Assembly: GCA_020048955.1 (NCBI GenBank)
Contig: JAIFLT010000200.1
Coordinates: 1 to 37,613 of the forward strand
Length of the DNA: 37,613 nucleotides
Direction: 5' to 3'
Origin: Flavobacterium sp.
GTDB lineage: Bacteria > Bacteroidota > Bacteroidia > Flavobacteriales > Flavobacteriaceae
Part shown: piece after piece, positions 29,501-37,613 of the stretch
Layout of the letters: each line of letters begins with the position of its first letter
Position numbering within the stretch: the first letter of the stretch is position 1
The notes under the pieces: model-generated
Told to the model about the DNA's origin: nothing
The model's database searches: none
Seen by the model: the letters and a program-made list of their open reading frames with translations, nothing else
Translations under genes and position numbers: made by a program

Positions 29501-31954
29501 ATGTCAAATCAAAAAATAATCGCCTTTGACAATTTGTCACTTCAAGAATTCGATTCAGAAGCCGAACTGATTCCACTATTAACACCAGAAGATGAAGAAG
29601 AAATGGCTAATGAAGAATTGCCTCCTTCATTACCAATTCTACCATTAAGAAACACCGTTTTATTTCCTGGAGTTGTAATTCCAATTACAGCAGGAAGAGA
29701 TAAATCTATAAAACTTATTAATGAGGCAAATGCCGGAAATAAAATAATTGGTGTTGTAGCTCAAAAAAATGAAGAAGACGAAGATCCTTCTAAAGAAGAA
29801 ATACACCAAGTAGGTACGGTAGCTAGAATTCTTAGAGTTTTAAAAATGCCCGATGGAAATATAATGATTATACTTCAAGGGAAGAAAAGATTCGAAATAG
29901 ATTCCATTGTTTCTGAACTGCCTTTTATTACTGCCAACATTAAAGAAGTTTCAGAGAAAAGACCAGGAAAACACGATACGGAGTTTGCTACCATTGTCGA
30001 ATCTATTAAAGAATCGGCTATTGAAATAATTAAAGAAAGTCCAAACATTCCTACAGAAGCTACATTTGCTATCAAAAATATAGAAAGTCAATCGTTCTTA
30101 ATCAATTTTGTTTCTTCCAATATGAATCTATCCGTTGAGGAAAAACAGAATTTATTAATGATGAACGTTCTAAAAGAAAGAGCTCTTGAAACTTTACGTT
30201 ATATGAATGTAGAATTACAAAAGCTTGAACTAAAAAACGACATACAATCTAAAGTGCGTTTCGACTTAGACCAACAACAACGCGAATATTTCTTGCACCA
30301 ACAAATGAAAACCATTCAAGAAGAATTAGGTGGCGTTTCTAACGAGCAAGAATTTGAAGAAATGCGTCAGCGTGCCAAAACCAAAAGTTGGGATGAAAAA
30401 ACCAGTAAACATTTTGAAAAAGAATTTTCAAAGTTGCAACGCATGAATCCGCAAGCCCCAGATTTTGGTATTCAAAGAAACTATCTCGACTTATTTTTAG
30501 AGTTACCTTGGAATAAATTTTCAAAAGATAACTTTGATTTGAAACATGCTCAAAAAGTTTTAGACAGAGATCATTTTGGATTAGAAGATGTTAAGAAAAG
30601 AATGATTGAACATTTAGCAGTTTTGAAATTGCGAAATGATATGAAATCACCAATCATTTGTTTAACTGGACCTCCAGGTGTAGGAAAAACCTCTATTGGA
30701 AAATCTGTTGCTGAAGCATTAGGAAGAGAATATGTTAGAATTTCATTAGGAGGTTTAAGAGATGAAGCCGAAATTCGTGGACACAGAAAAACCTACATCG
30801 GCGCCATGCCAGGAAGAATTATACAAAGTATAAAAAAAGCAAACACTTCAAATCCAGTATTTATTTTAGATGAAATTGATAAGTTGTCGGTTAGCAATCA
30901 AGGCGATCCATCATCTGCGCTTTTGGAAGTTTTAGATCCAGAACAAAACAATGCTTTTTATGATAATTTCCTTGAAATGGGTTATGATTTATCTAAAGTA
31001 ATGTTTATTGCTACTTCCAACACTATGTCAACTATTCAACCAGCATTAAAGGATAGAATGGAAGTTATAAAAATGGCAGGATATACAACGGAAGAAAAAG
31101 TTGAAATTGCACGCCAACATTTGTTTCCAAAGCAGTTGAAAGAGCACGGATTGACATCAAAAGATTTGACAATTGGCAAAAAAGAATTAGAAAAAATAGT
31201 TGAAGGTTATACCCGTGAATCGGGAGTGAGAAGTTTGGAGCAAAAAATTGCGCAAGTCATACGAAATGCTGCAAAATCTGTAGCCATGGAAGAGGAATAT
31301 AACAAAAAAGTTTCTACAGAAGATATTGTAAAAGTTTTGGGTTCGCCAAAATTAGAACGAGATAAAGCAGAAGGTAACGATGTGGCTGGAGTGGTAACAG
31401 GTTTGGCTTGGACTGCTGTTGGAGGAGATATTCTTTTTATTGAATCATTAATTTCTAAAGGAAAAGGAACGCTTACCTTAACAGGAAATTTAGGTACAGT
31501 AATGAAAGAATCTGCTACCATTGCCCTAGAATACATCAAAGCAAATGCAGAACTTTTTGGACTAAATCAAGAAATTTTAACAAAATATAACATTCATCTA
31601 CACGTTCCAGAAGGGGCTACTCCTAAAGACGGACCAAGTGCTGGTATTGCAATGTTAACCTCATTAGTTTCGTTGTTAACCCAACGCAAAATCAAAAAAG
31701 GTATCGCCATGACAGGTGAAATTACTTTGAGAGGAAAAGTGTTGCCAGTTGGAGGAATCAAAGAAAAAATTCTGGCGGCTAAAAGAGCCAATATCAAAGA
31801 AATCATTCTTTGCCATGAGAACAAAAGCGATATTGATGAAATTAAATCAAATTATTTAGAAGGATTAACTTTTCATTATGTAAAAGAAATGAGTGATGTT
31901 ATTGCTATTGCCTTAACCAATCAAAAGGTGAAAAACGCAAAAGTCATCGATTAA
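29501..31954 (+). CDS. lon: ATP-dependent endopeptidase La
   Basis: 817 residues in the usual Lon layout: N-terminal LON substrate domain (LPILPLRNTVLFPGVVIPI), coiled region (QQREYFLHQQMKTIQEELG), AAA+ module with Walker A GPPGVGKTS and Walker B PVFILDEIDKL, and the C-terminal protease with Ser713 in PKDGPSAGIAM and Lys756 in GGIKEKILAAKR. The 43-residue Ser-Lys spacing equals that of E. coli Lon. It degrades damaged and some regulatory proteins in the cytoplasm. An acidic N-terminal extension (about 20-40) is normal for Bacteroidota. It has its own terminator. Confidence 0.97.
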   Translation: MSNQKIIAFDNLSLQEFDSEAELIPLLTPEDEEEMANEELPPSLPILPLRNTVLFPGVVIPITAGRDKSIKLINEANAGNKIIGVVAQKNEEDEDPSKEEIHQVGTVARILRVLKMPDGNIMIILQGKKRFEIDSIVSELPFITANIKEVSEKRPGKHDTEFATIVESIKESAIEIIKESPNIPTEATFAIKNIESQSFLINFVSSNMNLSVEEKQNLLMMNVLKERALETLRYMNVELQKLELKNDIQSKVRFDLDQQQREYFLHQQMKTIQEELGGVSNEQEFEEMRQRAKTKSWDEKTSKHFEKEFSKLQRMNPQAPDFGIQRNYLDLFLELPWNKFSKDNFDLKHAQKVLDRDHFGLEDVKKRMIEHLAVLKLRNDMKSPIICLTGPPGVGKTSIGKSVAEALGREYVRISLGGLRDEAEIRGHRKTYIGAMPGRIIQSIKKANTSNPVFILDEIDKLSVSNQGDPSSALLEVLDPEQNNAFYDNFLEMGYDLSKVMFIATSNTMSTIQPALKDRMEVIKMAGYTTEEKVEIARQHLFPKQLKEHGLTSKDLTIGKKELEKIVEGYTRESGVRSLEQKIAQVIRNAAKSVAMEEEYNKKVSTEDIVKVLGSPKLERDKAEGNDVAGVVTGLAWTAVGGDILFIESLISKGKGTLTLTGNLGTVMKESATIALEYIKANAELFGLNQEILTKYNIHLHVPEGATPKDGPSAGIAMLTSLVSLLTQRKIKKGIAMTGEITLRGKVLPVGGIKEKILAAKRANIKEIILCHENKSDIDEIKSNYLEGLTFHYVKEMSDVIAIALTNQKVKNAKVID

Positions 31955-31973
31955 TTTTATTAAAATAGCAGCT

Positions 31974-32010
31974 AAGGCATGAGACGAAAACCTCATGCCT
32001 TTTTATTTTT
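31974..32010 (+). terminator. Intrinsic terminator of lon
   Basis: Perfect stem AAGGCATGAG / CTCATGCCTT with a short loop, then TTTTATTTTT. Confidence 0.92.
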
Positions 32011-32075
32011 AGTATCACTTAAAAAATAATATCTTCGCATTTCCGTTATAGATTAAGTAAATTGCTCCTTATTGT

Positions 32076-33107
32076 ATGTTTAATAAATTATTTACCTTCA
32101 TTATTTTACTTTTTTGTGCTGTTACTTACAGTCAAATTGGAGGTAAATCAGTGTATCAATTTTTAAACCTAGTTACTTCTCCAAGGCAGGCAGCACTAGG
32201 AGGCAAGGTTGTAACTATATATGATAATGACGTAAATCAAGCACATTTTAATCCTGCTACTATCAACGCCGAAATGGACAATCATTTGTCTTTAAATTAC
32301 GGAAGTTATTTTGGCGAAGTTACCTACGGAACAGCTGCTTATGCCTATACTTATGACCGACATTTGCAAACCTTTCATGCAGGAGTAAATTATGTCAACT
32401 ACGGAAATTTTGATGGTTATGACGAAAATGGTCAAGCTACAGCTTCCTTCACAGGAAGTGAAATAGCTCTTTCTTTTGGTTATGCCTACAATATTCCATT
32501 TACAGGTTTTTATTTGGGCGCCAATGCCAAATTAATTTCTTCCACTTTAGAAAGTTATAACTCGTTTGGTGGAGCGGCCGATTTCGGGTTTTTATTTATC
32601 GACGAACCAAATGACATCAATTGGGGATTGGTGGTTAGAAATGTAGGAACTCAATTTACAACCTATGCAGGAACTCCAGAGAAATTGCCACTTGAAGTTT
32701 TAATAGGTGTCTCGCAAGAGGTAGAAAATGTTCCGTTGCGATGGCATCTAACTTTAGAAAATTTGCAACAATGGAATATAGGTTTTTCTAACCCAAATCG
32801 TGCCATTGGAAGTATTGATGGAGGAGCCACTGAAGAAAAAGTAGGTTTTTTAAACAATGCCCTGCGACATGTGGTTTTTGGTGCCGAATTGTTTCCAACA
32901 AAAGGAATAAATGTACGTTTGGGATATAATTTTAGAAGAGCTGAAGAATTGCGAATTGTAGATCAAAGAAATTTTTCGGGAATTTCACTTGGCATTGGAT
33001 TAAAAATGGGTAAAATGAAATTTAATTATTCCTATTCAAGATATACCCTTGCAGGAAATACAAGTCTTTTCGGACTAACAATTGATTTTTCAGACAACAG
33101 TTATTAA
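32076..33107 (+). CDS. porQ: Type IX secretion system protein PorQ
   Basis: 343 residues with a signal peptide (MFNKLFTFIILLFCAVTYSQ) and an outer membrane barrel of the PorV/PorQ type: YQFLNLVTSPRQAALGGK and NPATINAEMDNHLSLNYGSYFG at the N-terminus, and GISLGIGLKMGKMKFNYSYSRY near the end. PorQ is part of the outer membrane attachment complex that links type IX secretion cargo to the cell surface, and the system occurs only in Bacteroidota. Position directly before cmk is a recurrent gene order in flavobacteria. This gene is the best single marker of the host's taxonomy and suggests T9SS capability (gliding, surface enzymes). Confidence 0.88.
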   Translation: MFNKLFTFIILLFCAVTYSQIGGKSVYQFLNLVTSPRQAALGGKVVTIYDNDVNQAHFNPATINAEMDNHLSLNYGSYFGEVTYGTAAYAYTYDRHLQTFHAGVNYVNYGNFDGYDENGQATASFTGSEIALSFGYAYNIPFTGFYLGANAKLISSTLESYNSFGGAADFGFLFIDEPNDINWGLVVRNVGTQFTTYAGTPEKLPLEVLIGVSQEVENVPLRWHLTLENLQQWNIGFSNPNRAIGSIDGGATEEKVGFLNNALRHVVFGAELFPTKGINVRLGYNFRRAEELRIVDQRNFSGISLGIGLKMGKMKFNYSYSRYTLAGNTSLFGLTIDFSDNSY

Positions 33108-33118
33108 ACAGCTATACA

Positions 33119-33808
33119 TTGAAAAAAATTACTATTGCTATAGACGGTTTTTCTTCAACAGGAAAAAGTACTTTAGCCAAACAACTAGCCCAACATTTGG
33201 GATACGTATACGTTGACACAGGAGCTATGTATCGCGCGGTTGCTTTATTTGCTATGCAAAAAGGATATGTTTCCACTTCAAATTTTGATAAGCAAGCACT
33301 TATTAATGATATCTCAAATATAAAGTTGCATTTTGAATTCAATGAAGAGTTGGGCTTTGCAGAAATGTTTTTGAATGATGTTATCGTAGAAAAAGAAATT
33401 AGAACGATTGAAGTTTCTAGTTTTGTAAGTAAAGTGGCAGAGGTTTCAGAAGTTCGTGCAAAGCTAGTAGATCAGCAAAAAGAAATGGGTAAAAACAAAG
33501 CCATAGTTATGGACGGTCGTGACATTGGAACCGTAGTTTTTCCTGATGCCGAATTAAAGGTTTTTATGACTGCAAGTGCCGAAACTAGGGCACAACGTCG
33601 TTTTGACGAGCTTCAAGCTAAAGGCGATACGGTTTCTTATGAAGATGTTTTAAAGAATGTTCAAGAACGCGATTACATTGATACGCATAGAGACGACTCA
33701 CCTTTAGTAATTGCTAACGATGCTATTGAAATTGATAACTCTTATCTTTCAAGAGAAGAACAATTTGCTGCAGTATTAGAATTGGTTGAAGAAATAATCA
33801 ATCAGTAA
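33119..33808 (+). CDS. cmk: (d)CMP kinase
   Basis: 229 residues. P-loop GFSSTGKST at the start, then the CMP kinase blocks YVDTGAMYRAVAL, VMDGRDIGTVVFPDAELKVFMTAS and RRFDELQAKG..., DYIDTHRDDSPL. It phosphorylates CMP and dCMP in the cytoplasm. The start is a TTG codon (33119-33121): no in-frame ATG occurs between the porQ stop and the P-loop, so the alternative codon is required. It lies 11 nt after porQ and is probably co-transcribed. Confidence 0.93.
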   Translation: MKKITIAIDGFSSTGKSTLAKQLAQHLGYVYVDTGAMYRAVALFAMQKGYVSTSNFDKQALINDISNIKLHFEFNEELGFAEMFLNDVIVEKEIRTIEVSSFVSKVAEVSEVRAKLVDQQKEMGKNKAIVMDGRDIGTVVFPDAELKVFMTASAETRAQRRFDELQAKGDTVSYEDVLKNVQERDYIDTHRDDSPLVIANDAIEIDNSYLSREEQFAAVLELVEEIINQ

Positions 33809-33828
33809 ACCCAAAATTTAAATTATCT

Positions 33829-33879
33829 AATTCCAAATTTCAAAGTTTTATGTGATAAATTTTGGAATTTGGAATTTTT
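33829..33879 (+). terminator. Possible terminator after cmk
   Basis: AATTCCAAATT (33829-33839) pairs exactly with AATTTGGAATT (33866-33876), followed by TTTT. AT-only character and a long loop of 26 nt make it weaker than the other terminators. Confidence 0.45.
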
Positions 33880-33943
33880 CATTTGGAAATTTAGATATTA
33901 ATAGTAGATTTACAATCTATTACAATTATTAAACATCATTTTT

Positions 33944-35263
33944 ATGAGTATAAAATTTAGATTAACTCTAATGAATTTTTTCCAACTTTTTGTTTGGGGT
34001 GCATGGTTAACAACATTAGCAAGTTATGGTTTCGGTTTTAAACAGTGGAGTGGTCAGGAATTTGGAATTGTTTTTTCTACTTTAGGAATTGCCTCTATTT
34101 TAATGCCTGCAATTTCTGGTATAATTGCTGATAAATTCATGAATTTAGAAAAGTTATATGGGTTACATCACATTTTATATGGTATAACTTTATTAATCAT
34201 TCCAAACATTGATAACGCTTCATCATTTTTTTGGGTCATGCTATTTGCAATGATTTTTTATATGCCAACATTATCATTGTCTAATGCGCTTTCCTACACA
34301 ATTTTAAAAAATAATGATTATGATGTAGTTAAAGTTTATCCTCCAATTAGAGTTTTTGGAACAATAGGTTTTATTGTTGCAATGTGGATTACAAATCTAG
34401 TTAGCGATCCGGAATCTCCATTAGCTTTTGGATTAGAAATAGGAAATAAATTATCTATTATAACAGGTATGGCTATTCAATGTAATCAATTTTACATTGC
34501 TGCTTTTTTTGCAATTTTATTAGGAATATATTCAATGACATTGCCGAAGTGTCCTCCAAAAAATGAAATAGACAATTCTAATGCGTCATTAGTAGAAAAG
34601 TTAGGTTTACAAGGTTTTAAATTGTTTAAACAAACTAAAATGGCTACTTTTTTTATTTTTAGTATATTTTTGGGTGCAGCTTTGCAATTAACAAATATGT
34701 ATGGAGAGACTTATATAAAAGATTTTAGTAAAGTTCCAGAATTTGCAGATACATTTGCTGTAAAGTCAGCCAATATAGTATTGTCTATTTCTCAAATTTC
34801 AGAAACCATTTTTATTTTAGCAATTCCGTTTTTTTTGAAGCGTTTTGGTATTAAAAAAGTAATGTTGTTTAGTTTGATAGCATGGGTACTACGATTTGGA
34901 TTTTTCGCTTATGGTGATCCAATAAATAGTTTGTGGATGATAATAATGTCAAATATTGTTTATGGATTTGCTTTTGATTTTTTTAATATTTCTGGTTCAT
35001 TATTTGTAGAAACAACAACAGATTCTAAAATTCGTTCTTCCGCTCAAGGTTTATTTATGATGATGACTAATGGTTTTGGTGCTGTTTTAGGTAGTTTGTC
35101 TAGTGGTTATTTAATTGACAATTATTTTACTCATAACGACGTTAAAGATTGGCATAATATATGGTTGACATTTGCAATATATGCTTTGGTAATAACTGTT
35201 TTATTTGCAATTTTCTTCAAACACAAACATAGTCCCAATGATGTGGAGAATGTGGTTCATTAA
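33944..35263 (+). CDS. Nucleoside MFS permease (NupG/XapB-like)
   Basis: 439 residues with about 12 hydrophobic segments. FFQLFVWGAWLTTLASYGF at the N-terminus, IRVFGTIGFIVAMWITN, and LRFGFFAYGDP with IMSNIVYGFAFDFFNISGSLFVE are the signature blocks of the nucleoside:H+ symporter family. It would import nucleosides across the inner membrane. Next to cmk this makes sense for pyrimidine salvage, though the 135-nt spacer with a possible terminator leaves co-transcription open. It ends 37 nt from the convergent symporter gene, with no clear terminator between. Confidence 0.85.
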   Translation: MSIKFRLTLMNFFQLFVWGAWLTTLASYGFGFKQWSGQEFGIVFSTLGIASILMPAISGIIADKFMNLEKLYGLHHILYGITLLIIPNIDNASSFFWVMLFAMIFYMPTLSLSNALSYTILKNNDYDVVKVYPPIRVFGTIGFIVAMWITNLVSDPESPLAFGLEIGNKLSIITGMAIQCNQFYIAAFFAILLGIYSMTLPKCPPKNEIDNSNASLVEKLGLQGFKLFKQTKMATFFIFSIFLGAALQLTNMYGETYIKDFSKVPEFADTFAVKSANIVLSISQISETIFILAIPFFLKRFGIKKVMLFSLIAWVLRFGFFAYGDPINSLWMIIMSNIVYGFAFDFFNISGSLFVETTTDSKIRSSAQGLFMMMTNGFGAVLGSLSSGYLIDNYFTHNDVKDWHNIWLTFAIYALVITVLFAIFFKHKHSPNDVENVVH

Positions 35264-35300
35264 ACATAGAAGTCTCAAAAAAAATATACTAGATTATAAT

Positions 35301-36530
35301 TTAATCCAAATCCATTGGATGCTCTGGATCAACAAACTCTTTTTCGTTTTTAGAAATCACAATAGCAGCTACACCATTTCCAATAAAGTTGGTAATTGCT
35401 CTAGCTTCACTCATAAATTTATCAACGCCTAAAAGGAAAGCTAGACCTTCTAAAGGAATTTTATGAATAGCGGTTAAAGTTGAGGCCAAAACAATAAAGC
35501 CACTACCAGTAACACCAGCTGCGCCTTTTGAAGTAATCATTAACAATCCTATAATCGTTAGAATTTCGCCAAAACTTAGTTCTACATTATATAATTGTGC
35601 CAAAAAGATAATAGCCATCGATAAATAAATAGCAGTTCCGTCAAGATTGAAAGAATAACCTGTAGGTACGACCAAACCAACTACTGATTTACTACAACCC
35701 ATTTTTTCAAGTTTAGCCATTAAATTGGGCAGTACCGGTTCAGAAGATGACGTTCCCAGTACAATTAATAATTCGGCTTTAAGGTATTTAATAAAACTCC
35801 AAATACTCATTTTGTAATACCGAAGAATGCCTCCAAGAATAAAAAAAATAAAGATAAACATCGTAACATATACCGTAATCATTAACTTGCCCAAAGGAAT
35901 AAGAGTATGAAGACCAAATTTACCTACTGTATAAGCTATTCCTCCGAAGGCACCAAGAGGGGCAAGATACATTACAATTTTTAAGGCTTTGAATACAATT
36001 TTTGAACATTTATATAAAAATGCCACCACAACTTCTCTCTTTTTTGAATAATTCAATAGCACTCCGCATAGGATTGCAACAACCAATACTTGTAAGGTAA
36101 AATTACTTAGAAAAAAATCAAGCCAGCTAAATTCTGTTGTATTAGATGTATATTTACTTGCGTCCTGAATATCTAAACCTGATTTGTCAATTTTACCCGG
36201 TTGAATAATAAAAGCCGCTATAACTCCTATAGCTAGTGCTAATGTTGTAACTATTTCAAAATAAATCAATGATTTAATTCCAATTCTGCCTACTTTTTTT
36301 AGGTCGCCCATTCCAGCAATCCCTAAAACTATAGTTATGAAAATTATAGGACCAATAAATATTTTAACTAATTGAATAAATGAGTCACCAACTATTTTCA
36401 TTTCCTGTCCTGTATCGGGCTTAAAATGTCCAAGTAAAACGCCGCATATTATAGCAATTAATACCCAAAATGTTAAGTTGGTTACTAAGTTAAATAGGAT
36501 TGATTTGTCTTTTGTGATTTCGTTTGTCAT
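35301..36530 (-). CDS. Dicarboxylate/amino acid:cation symporter (DctA/GltP, DAACS family)
   Basis: 409 residues with 8 hydrophobic segments and two re-entrant loops. The family's motifs are present: TSSSEPVLPNLMAKLEKMG (serine-rich hairpin 1), PTGYSFNLDGTAIYL (TM7 NxDGT) and TSKGAAGVTGSGFIVLASTL (hairpin 2), followed by DKFMSEARAITNFIGN. It imports C4-dicarboxylates or glutamate/aspartate with protons or sodium. N-terminal GHFKPDTGQEMKIVGDSFIQLVKI is typical. It is transcribed toward the nucleoside permease gene and sits between cmk and rpsA. Confidence 0.92.
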   Translation of the reverse strand: MTNEITKDKSILFNLVTNLTFWVLIAIICGVLLGHFKPDTGQEMKIVGDSFIQLVKIFIGPIIFITIVLGIAGMGDLKKVGRIGIKSLIYFEIVTTLALAIGVIAAFIIQPGKIDKSGLDIQDASKYTSNTTEFSWLDFFLSNFTLQVLVVAILCGVLLNYSKKREVVVAFLYKCSKIVFKALKIVMYLAPLGAFGGIAYTVGKFGLHTLIPLGKLMITVYVTMFIFIFFILGGILRYYKMSIWSFIKYLKAELLIVLGTSSSEPVLPNLMAKLEKMGCSKSVVGLVVPTGYSFNLDGTAIYLSMAIIFLAQLYNVELSFGEILTIIGLLMITSKGAAGVTGSGFIVLASTLTAIHKIPLEGLAFLLGVDKFMSEARAITNFIGNGVAAIVISKNEKEFVDPEHPMDLD

Positions 36531-36793
36531 AGTATTAGTTTGTTTTAATCTTGATTGGGGTGTTAAAAATAGTTTTTTTTAAACATTAAACAAATATATT
36601 CCTTTTTCAATTTTGATAATAGTATTTTTTAGTAATATATTTATGAATAGAATAAATTAAAACAGTCAGCTTTTTTAAATTTTTAGTTTACAAACTCTTT
36701 CTAGAAATATAATTATGCCTTTCATATCTTTTTTTATTGAAAACAATATTCATTGATACTTTAGTATTTTAGTAATTTACACTATTAAATATT

Positions 36794-36822
36794 TTGTAAT
36801 TAAGAAATTATGTTTACTTTTG
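36794..36822 (+). promoter_or_regulatory. rpsA promoter
   Basis: TTG (36794-36796), 18 nt, TACTTTTG (36815-36822). This is the best-matching Bacteroidota promoter in the window along with that at 13101. Transcription should start near 36829, giving a leader of about 110 nt. Confidence 0.7.
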
Positions 36823-36828
36823 CAGTCC

Positions 36829-36937
36829 TTTTGGCGGTCTATGTTTCCTCTAGGGTTCAATTATTTATATAAACAACTTCTGTTTTTTTTACCGCATAAA
36901 GAAACACAGAGAAAACAGAATACAAATTTTTATCAGC
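36829..36937 (+). promoter_or_regulatory. Long 5' leader of rpsA, possible autoregulatory structure
   Basis: The leader has GCGGT (36834-36838) able to pair with ACCGC (36891-36895), a TCCTCTAGGG patch, a poly-T run and a stretch ACCGCATAAAGAAACACAGAG that recalls the dispersed CCGCAAAGACACAGAG element. S1 mRNAs are autoregulated in other bacteria; here this is only a possibility. Confidence 0.35.
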
Positions 36938-37613
36938 ATGTCTGAATTAAACAAAGAACAACAAGCGTTTTTAAATGAATTTAACTGGCACAATTATGCA
37001 GAAGGAATTGATGCCGTTGACGAAAAAAACTTACAAGAATTTGAAGATTTAGTTACCAAAACGTTCATCTCTACCGATCAAGAAGAAGTGGTTGAAGGTG
37101 TTGTAGTTAGAATCACTGACAGAGACGCTATTGTTGACATTAATGCAAAATCGGAAGGTGTTATTTCATTAAACGAATTCCGTTACAACCCAAACTTAAA
37201 AGTAGGTGACAAAGTAGAAGTATTAATAGACGTTCGTGAGGACAAAACAGGTCAATTAGTATTATCTCACAGAAAAGCTAGAACTATCAAATCATGGGAT
37301 AGAGTTATTGCTGCTAACGAAACTGGAGAAATTGTTCAAGGTTTTGTTAAATGTAGAACTAAAGGTGGTATGATTGTAGATGTTTTCGGAATTGAAGCAT
37401 TCCTACCAGGTTCACAAATTGATGTGAAACCAATCCGTGATTACGATGTGTATGTGAATAAAATGATGGAATTTAAAGTGGTGAAAATCAACCACGAATT
37501 CAAAAATGTTGTAGTTTCTCATAAAGCGCTTATCGAAGCAGATATCGAAGTTCAGAAAAAAGAAATTATTGGTCAATTAGAAAAAGGACAAGTATTAGAA
37601 GGTGTTGTTAAAA
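36938..37613 (+). CDS. rpsA: 30S ribosomal protein S1 (N-terminal part; cut by window end)
   Basis: 225 codons are present. MSELNKEQQAFLNEFNWHNY and then S1 OB-fold repeats: EEVVEGVVVRITDRDAIVDINAKSEG...SLNEF (first) and GEIVQGFVKCRTKGGMIVDVFGIEAFLPGSQID (second), with the linker up to QLEKGQVLEGVVK beginning the third. It binds mRNA on the 30S subunit to help initiation. In many bacteria rpsA directly follows cmk; here two transporter genes come between. The rest of the gene lies beyond the window. Confidence 0.95.
   Translation, partial: MSELNKEQQAFLNEFNWHNYAEGIDAVDEKNLQEFEDLVTKTFISTDQEEVVEGVVVRITDRDAIVDINAKSEGVISLNEFRYNPNLKVGDKVEVLIDVREDKTGQLVLSHRKARTIKSWDRVIAANETGEIVQGFVKCRTKGGMIVDVFGIEAFLPGSQIDVKPIRDYDVYVNKMMEFKVVKINHEFKNVVVSHKALIEADIEVQKKEIIGQLEKGQVLEGVVK

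Larger units (their letters stand above)
36531..36937. other. Divergent regulatory region between the symporter gene and rpsA
   Basis: 407 nt without a supported gene. It contains a - strand -7 box TATATTTG (36598-36591) for the symporter gene and the rpsA promoter and leader described separately. The middle part (about 36640-36780) is featureless AT-rich DNA. Confidence 0.6.

Overview
The window is AT-rich bacterial DNA that reads as a member of the Flavobacteriaceae, probably Flavobacterium or a close relative. The evidence is a PorQ type IX secretion gene beside cmk, SusC/TonB-style outer membrane barrels, an ArsC/MenE/CPBP set, and recurrent -7 boxes of the Bacteroidota type (TAnnTTTG), often with TTG about 18 nt upstream. 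Most genes are ordinary chromosomal housekeeping or envelope genes. The accessory part lies at about 17.1-21.5 kb.

Layout. 1-62 is the tail of an unidentified + strand gene with a terminator. 130-2702 (-) is a TonB-dependent receptor-like barrel broken by an exact 62-bp tandem duplication. 2804-5201 holds arsC (-), then a CPBP protease overlapping menE (+). 5247-9556 (-) holds an M1 metallopeptidase, two small membrane proteins, an RDD-family gene with a 1-nt frameshift, and an acyl-CoA carboxylase beta subunit. 9718-13037 (+) is a phosphate-uptake group: DUF47/PhoU-like protein, PiT transporter and an OprP/O-like porin. 13185-16954 (+) holds a Lys-rich basic protein, a secreted MORN/YwqK-like protein and a large secreted metzincin-type protease; a candidate small RNA lies on the - strand between the last two.

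17.1-26.1 kb is a glucan/maltose-phosphate locus (maltokinase-like gene, glgB, GH31 alpha-glucosidase) that has collected inserts: a decayed IS5/IS1182-like element in front of the kinase, a 64-bp tandem duplication over the kinase stop codon, several REP-like palindromes, a GIY-YIG nuclease gene enclosed by perfect 53-bp inverted repeats, and an abutting pair of unknown genes, the second with an HhH-GPD-like core.

26.1-37.6 kb is stable core: M48 lipoprotein protease, UMF1-type MFS transporter, a lipoprotein, lon, porQ, cmk, a NupG-like nucleoside transporter, a DctA/GltP-type symporter (-), and the first 225 codons of rpsA.

The most interesting items are the GIY-YIG/inverted-repeat cassette, the unknown two-gene pair, the candidate small RNA, and the two frame-breaking tandem duplications of nearly equal size (62 and 64 bp). 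The duplications are either real recent slippage events or assembly-join artefacts. All calls come from reading the sequence; no database search was run.
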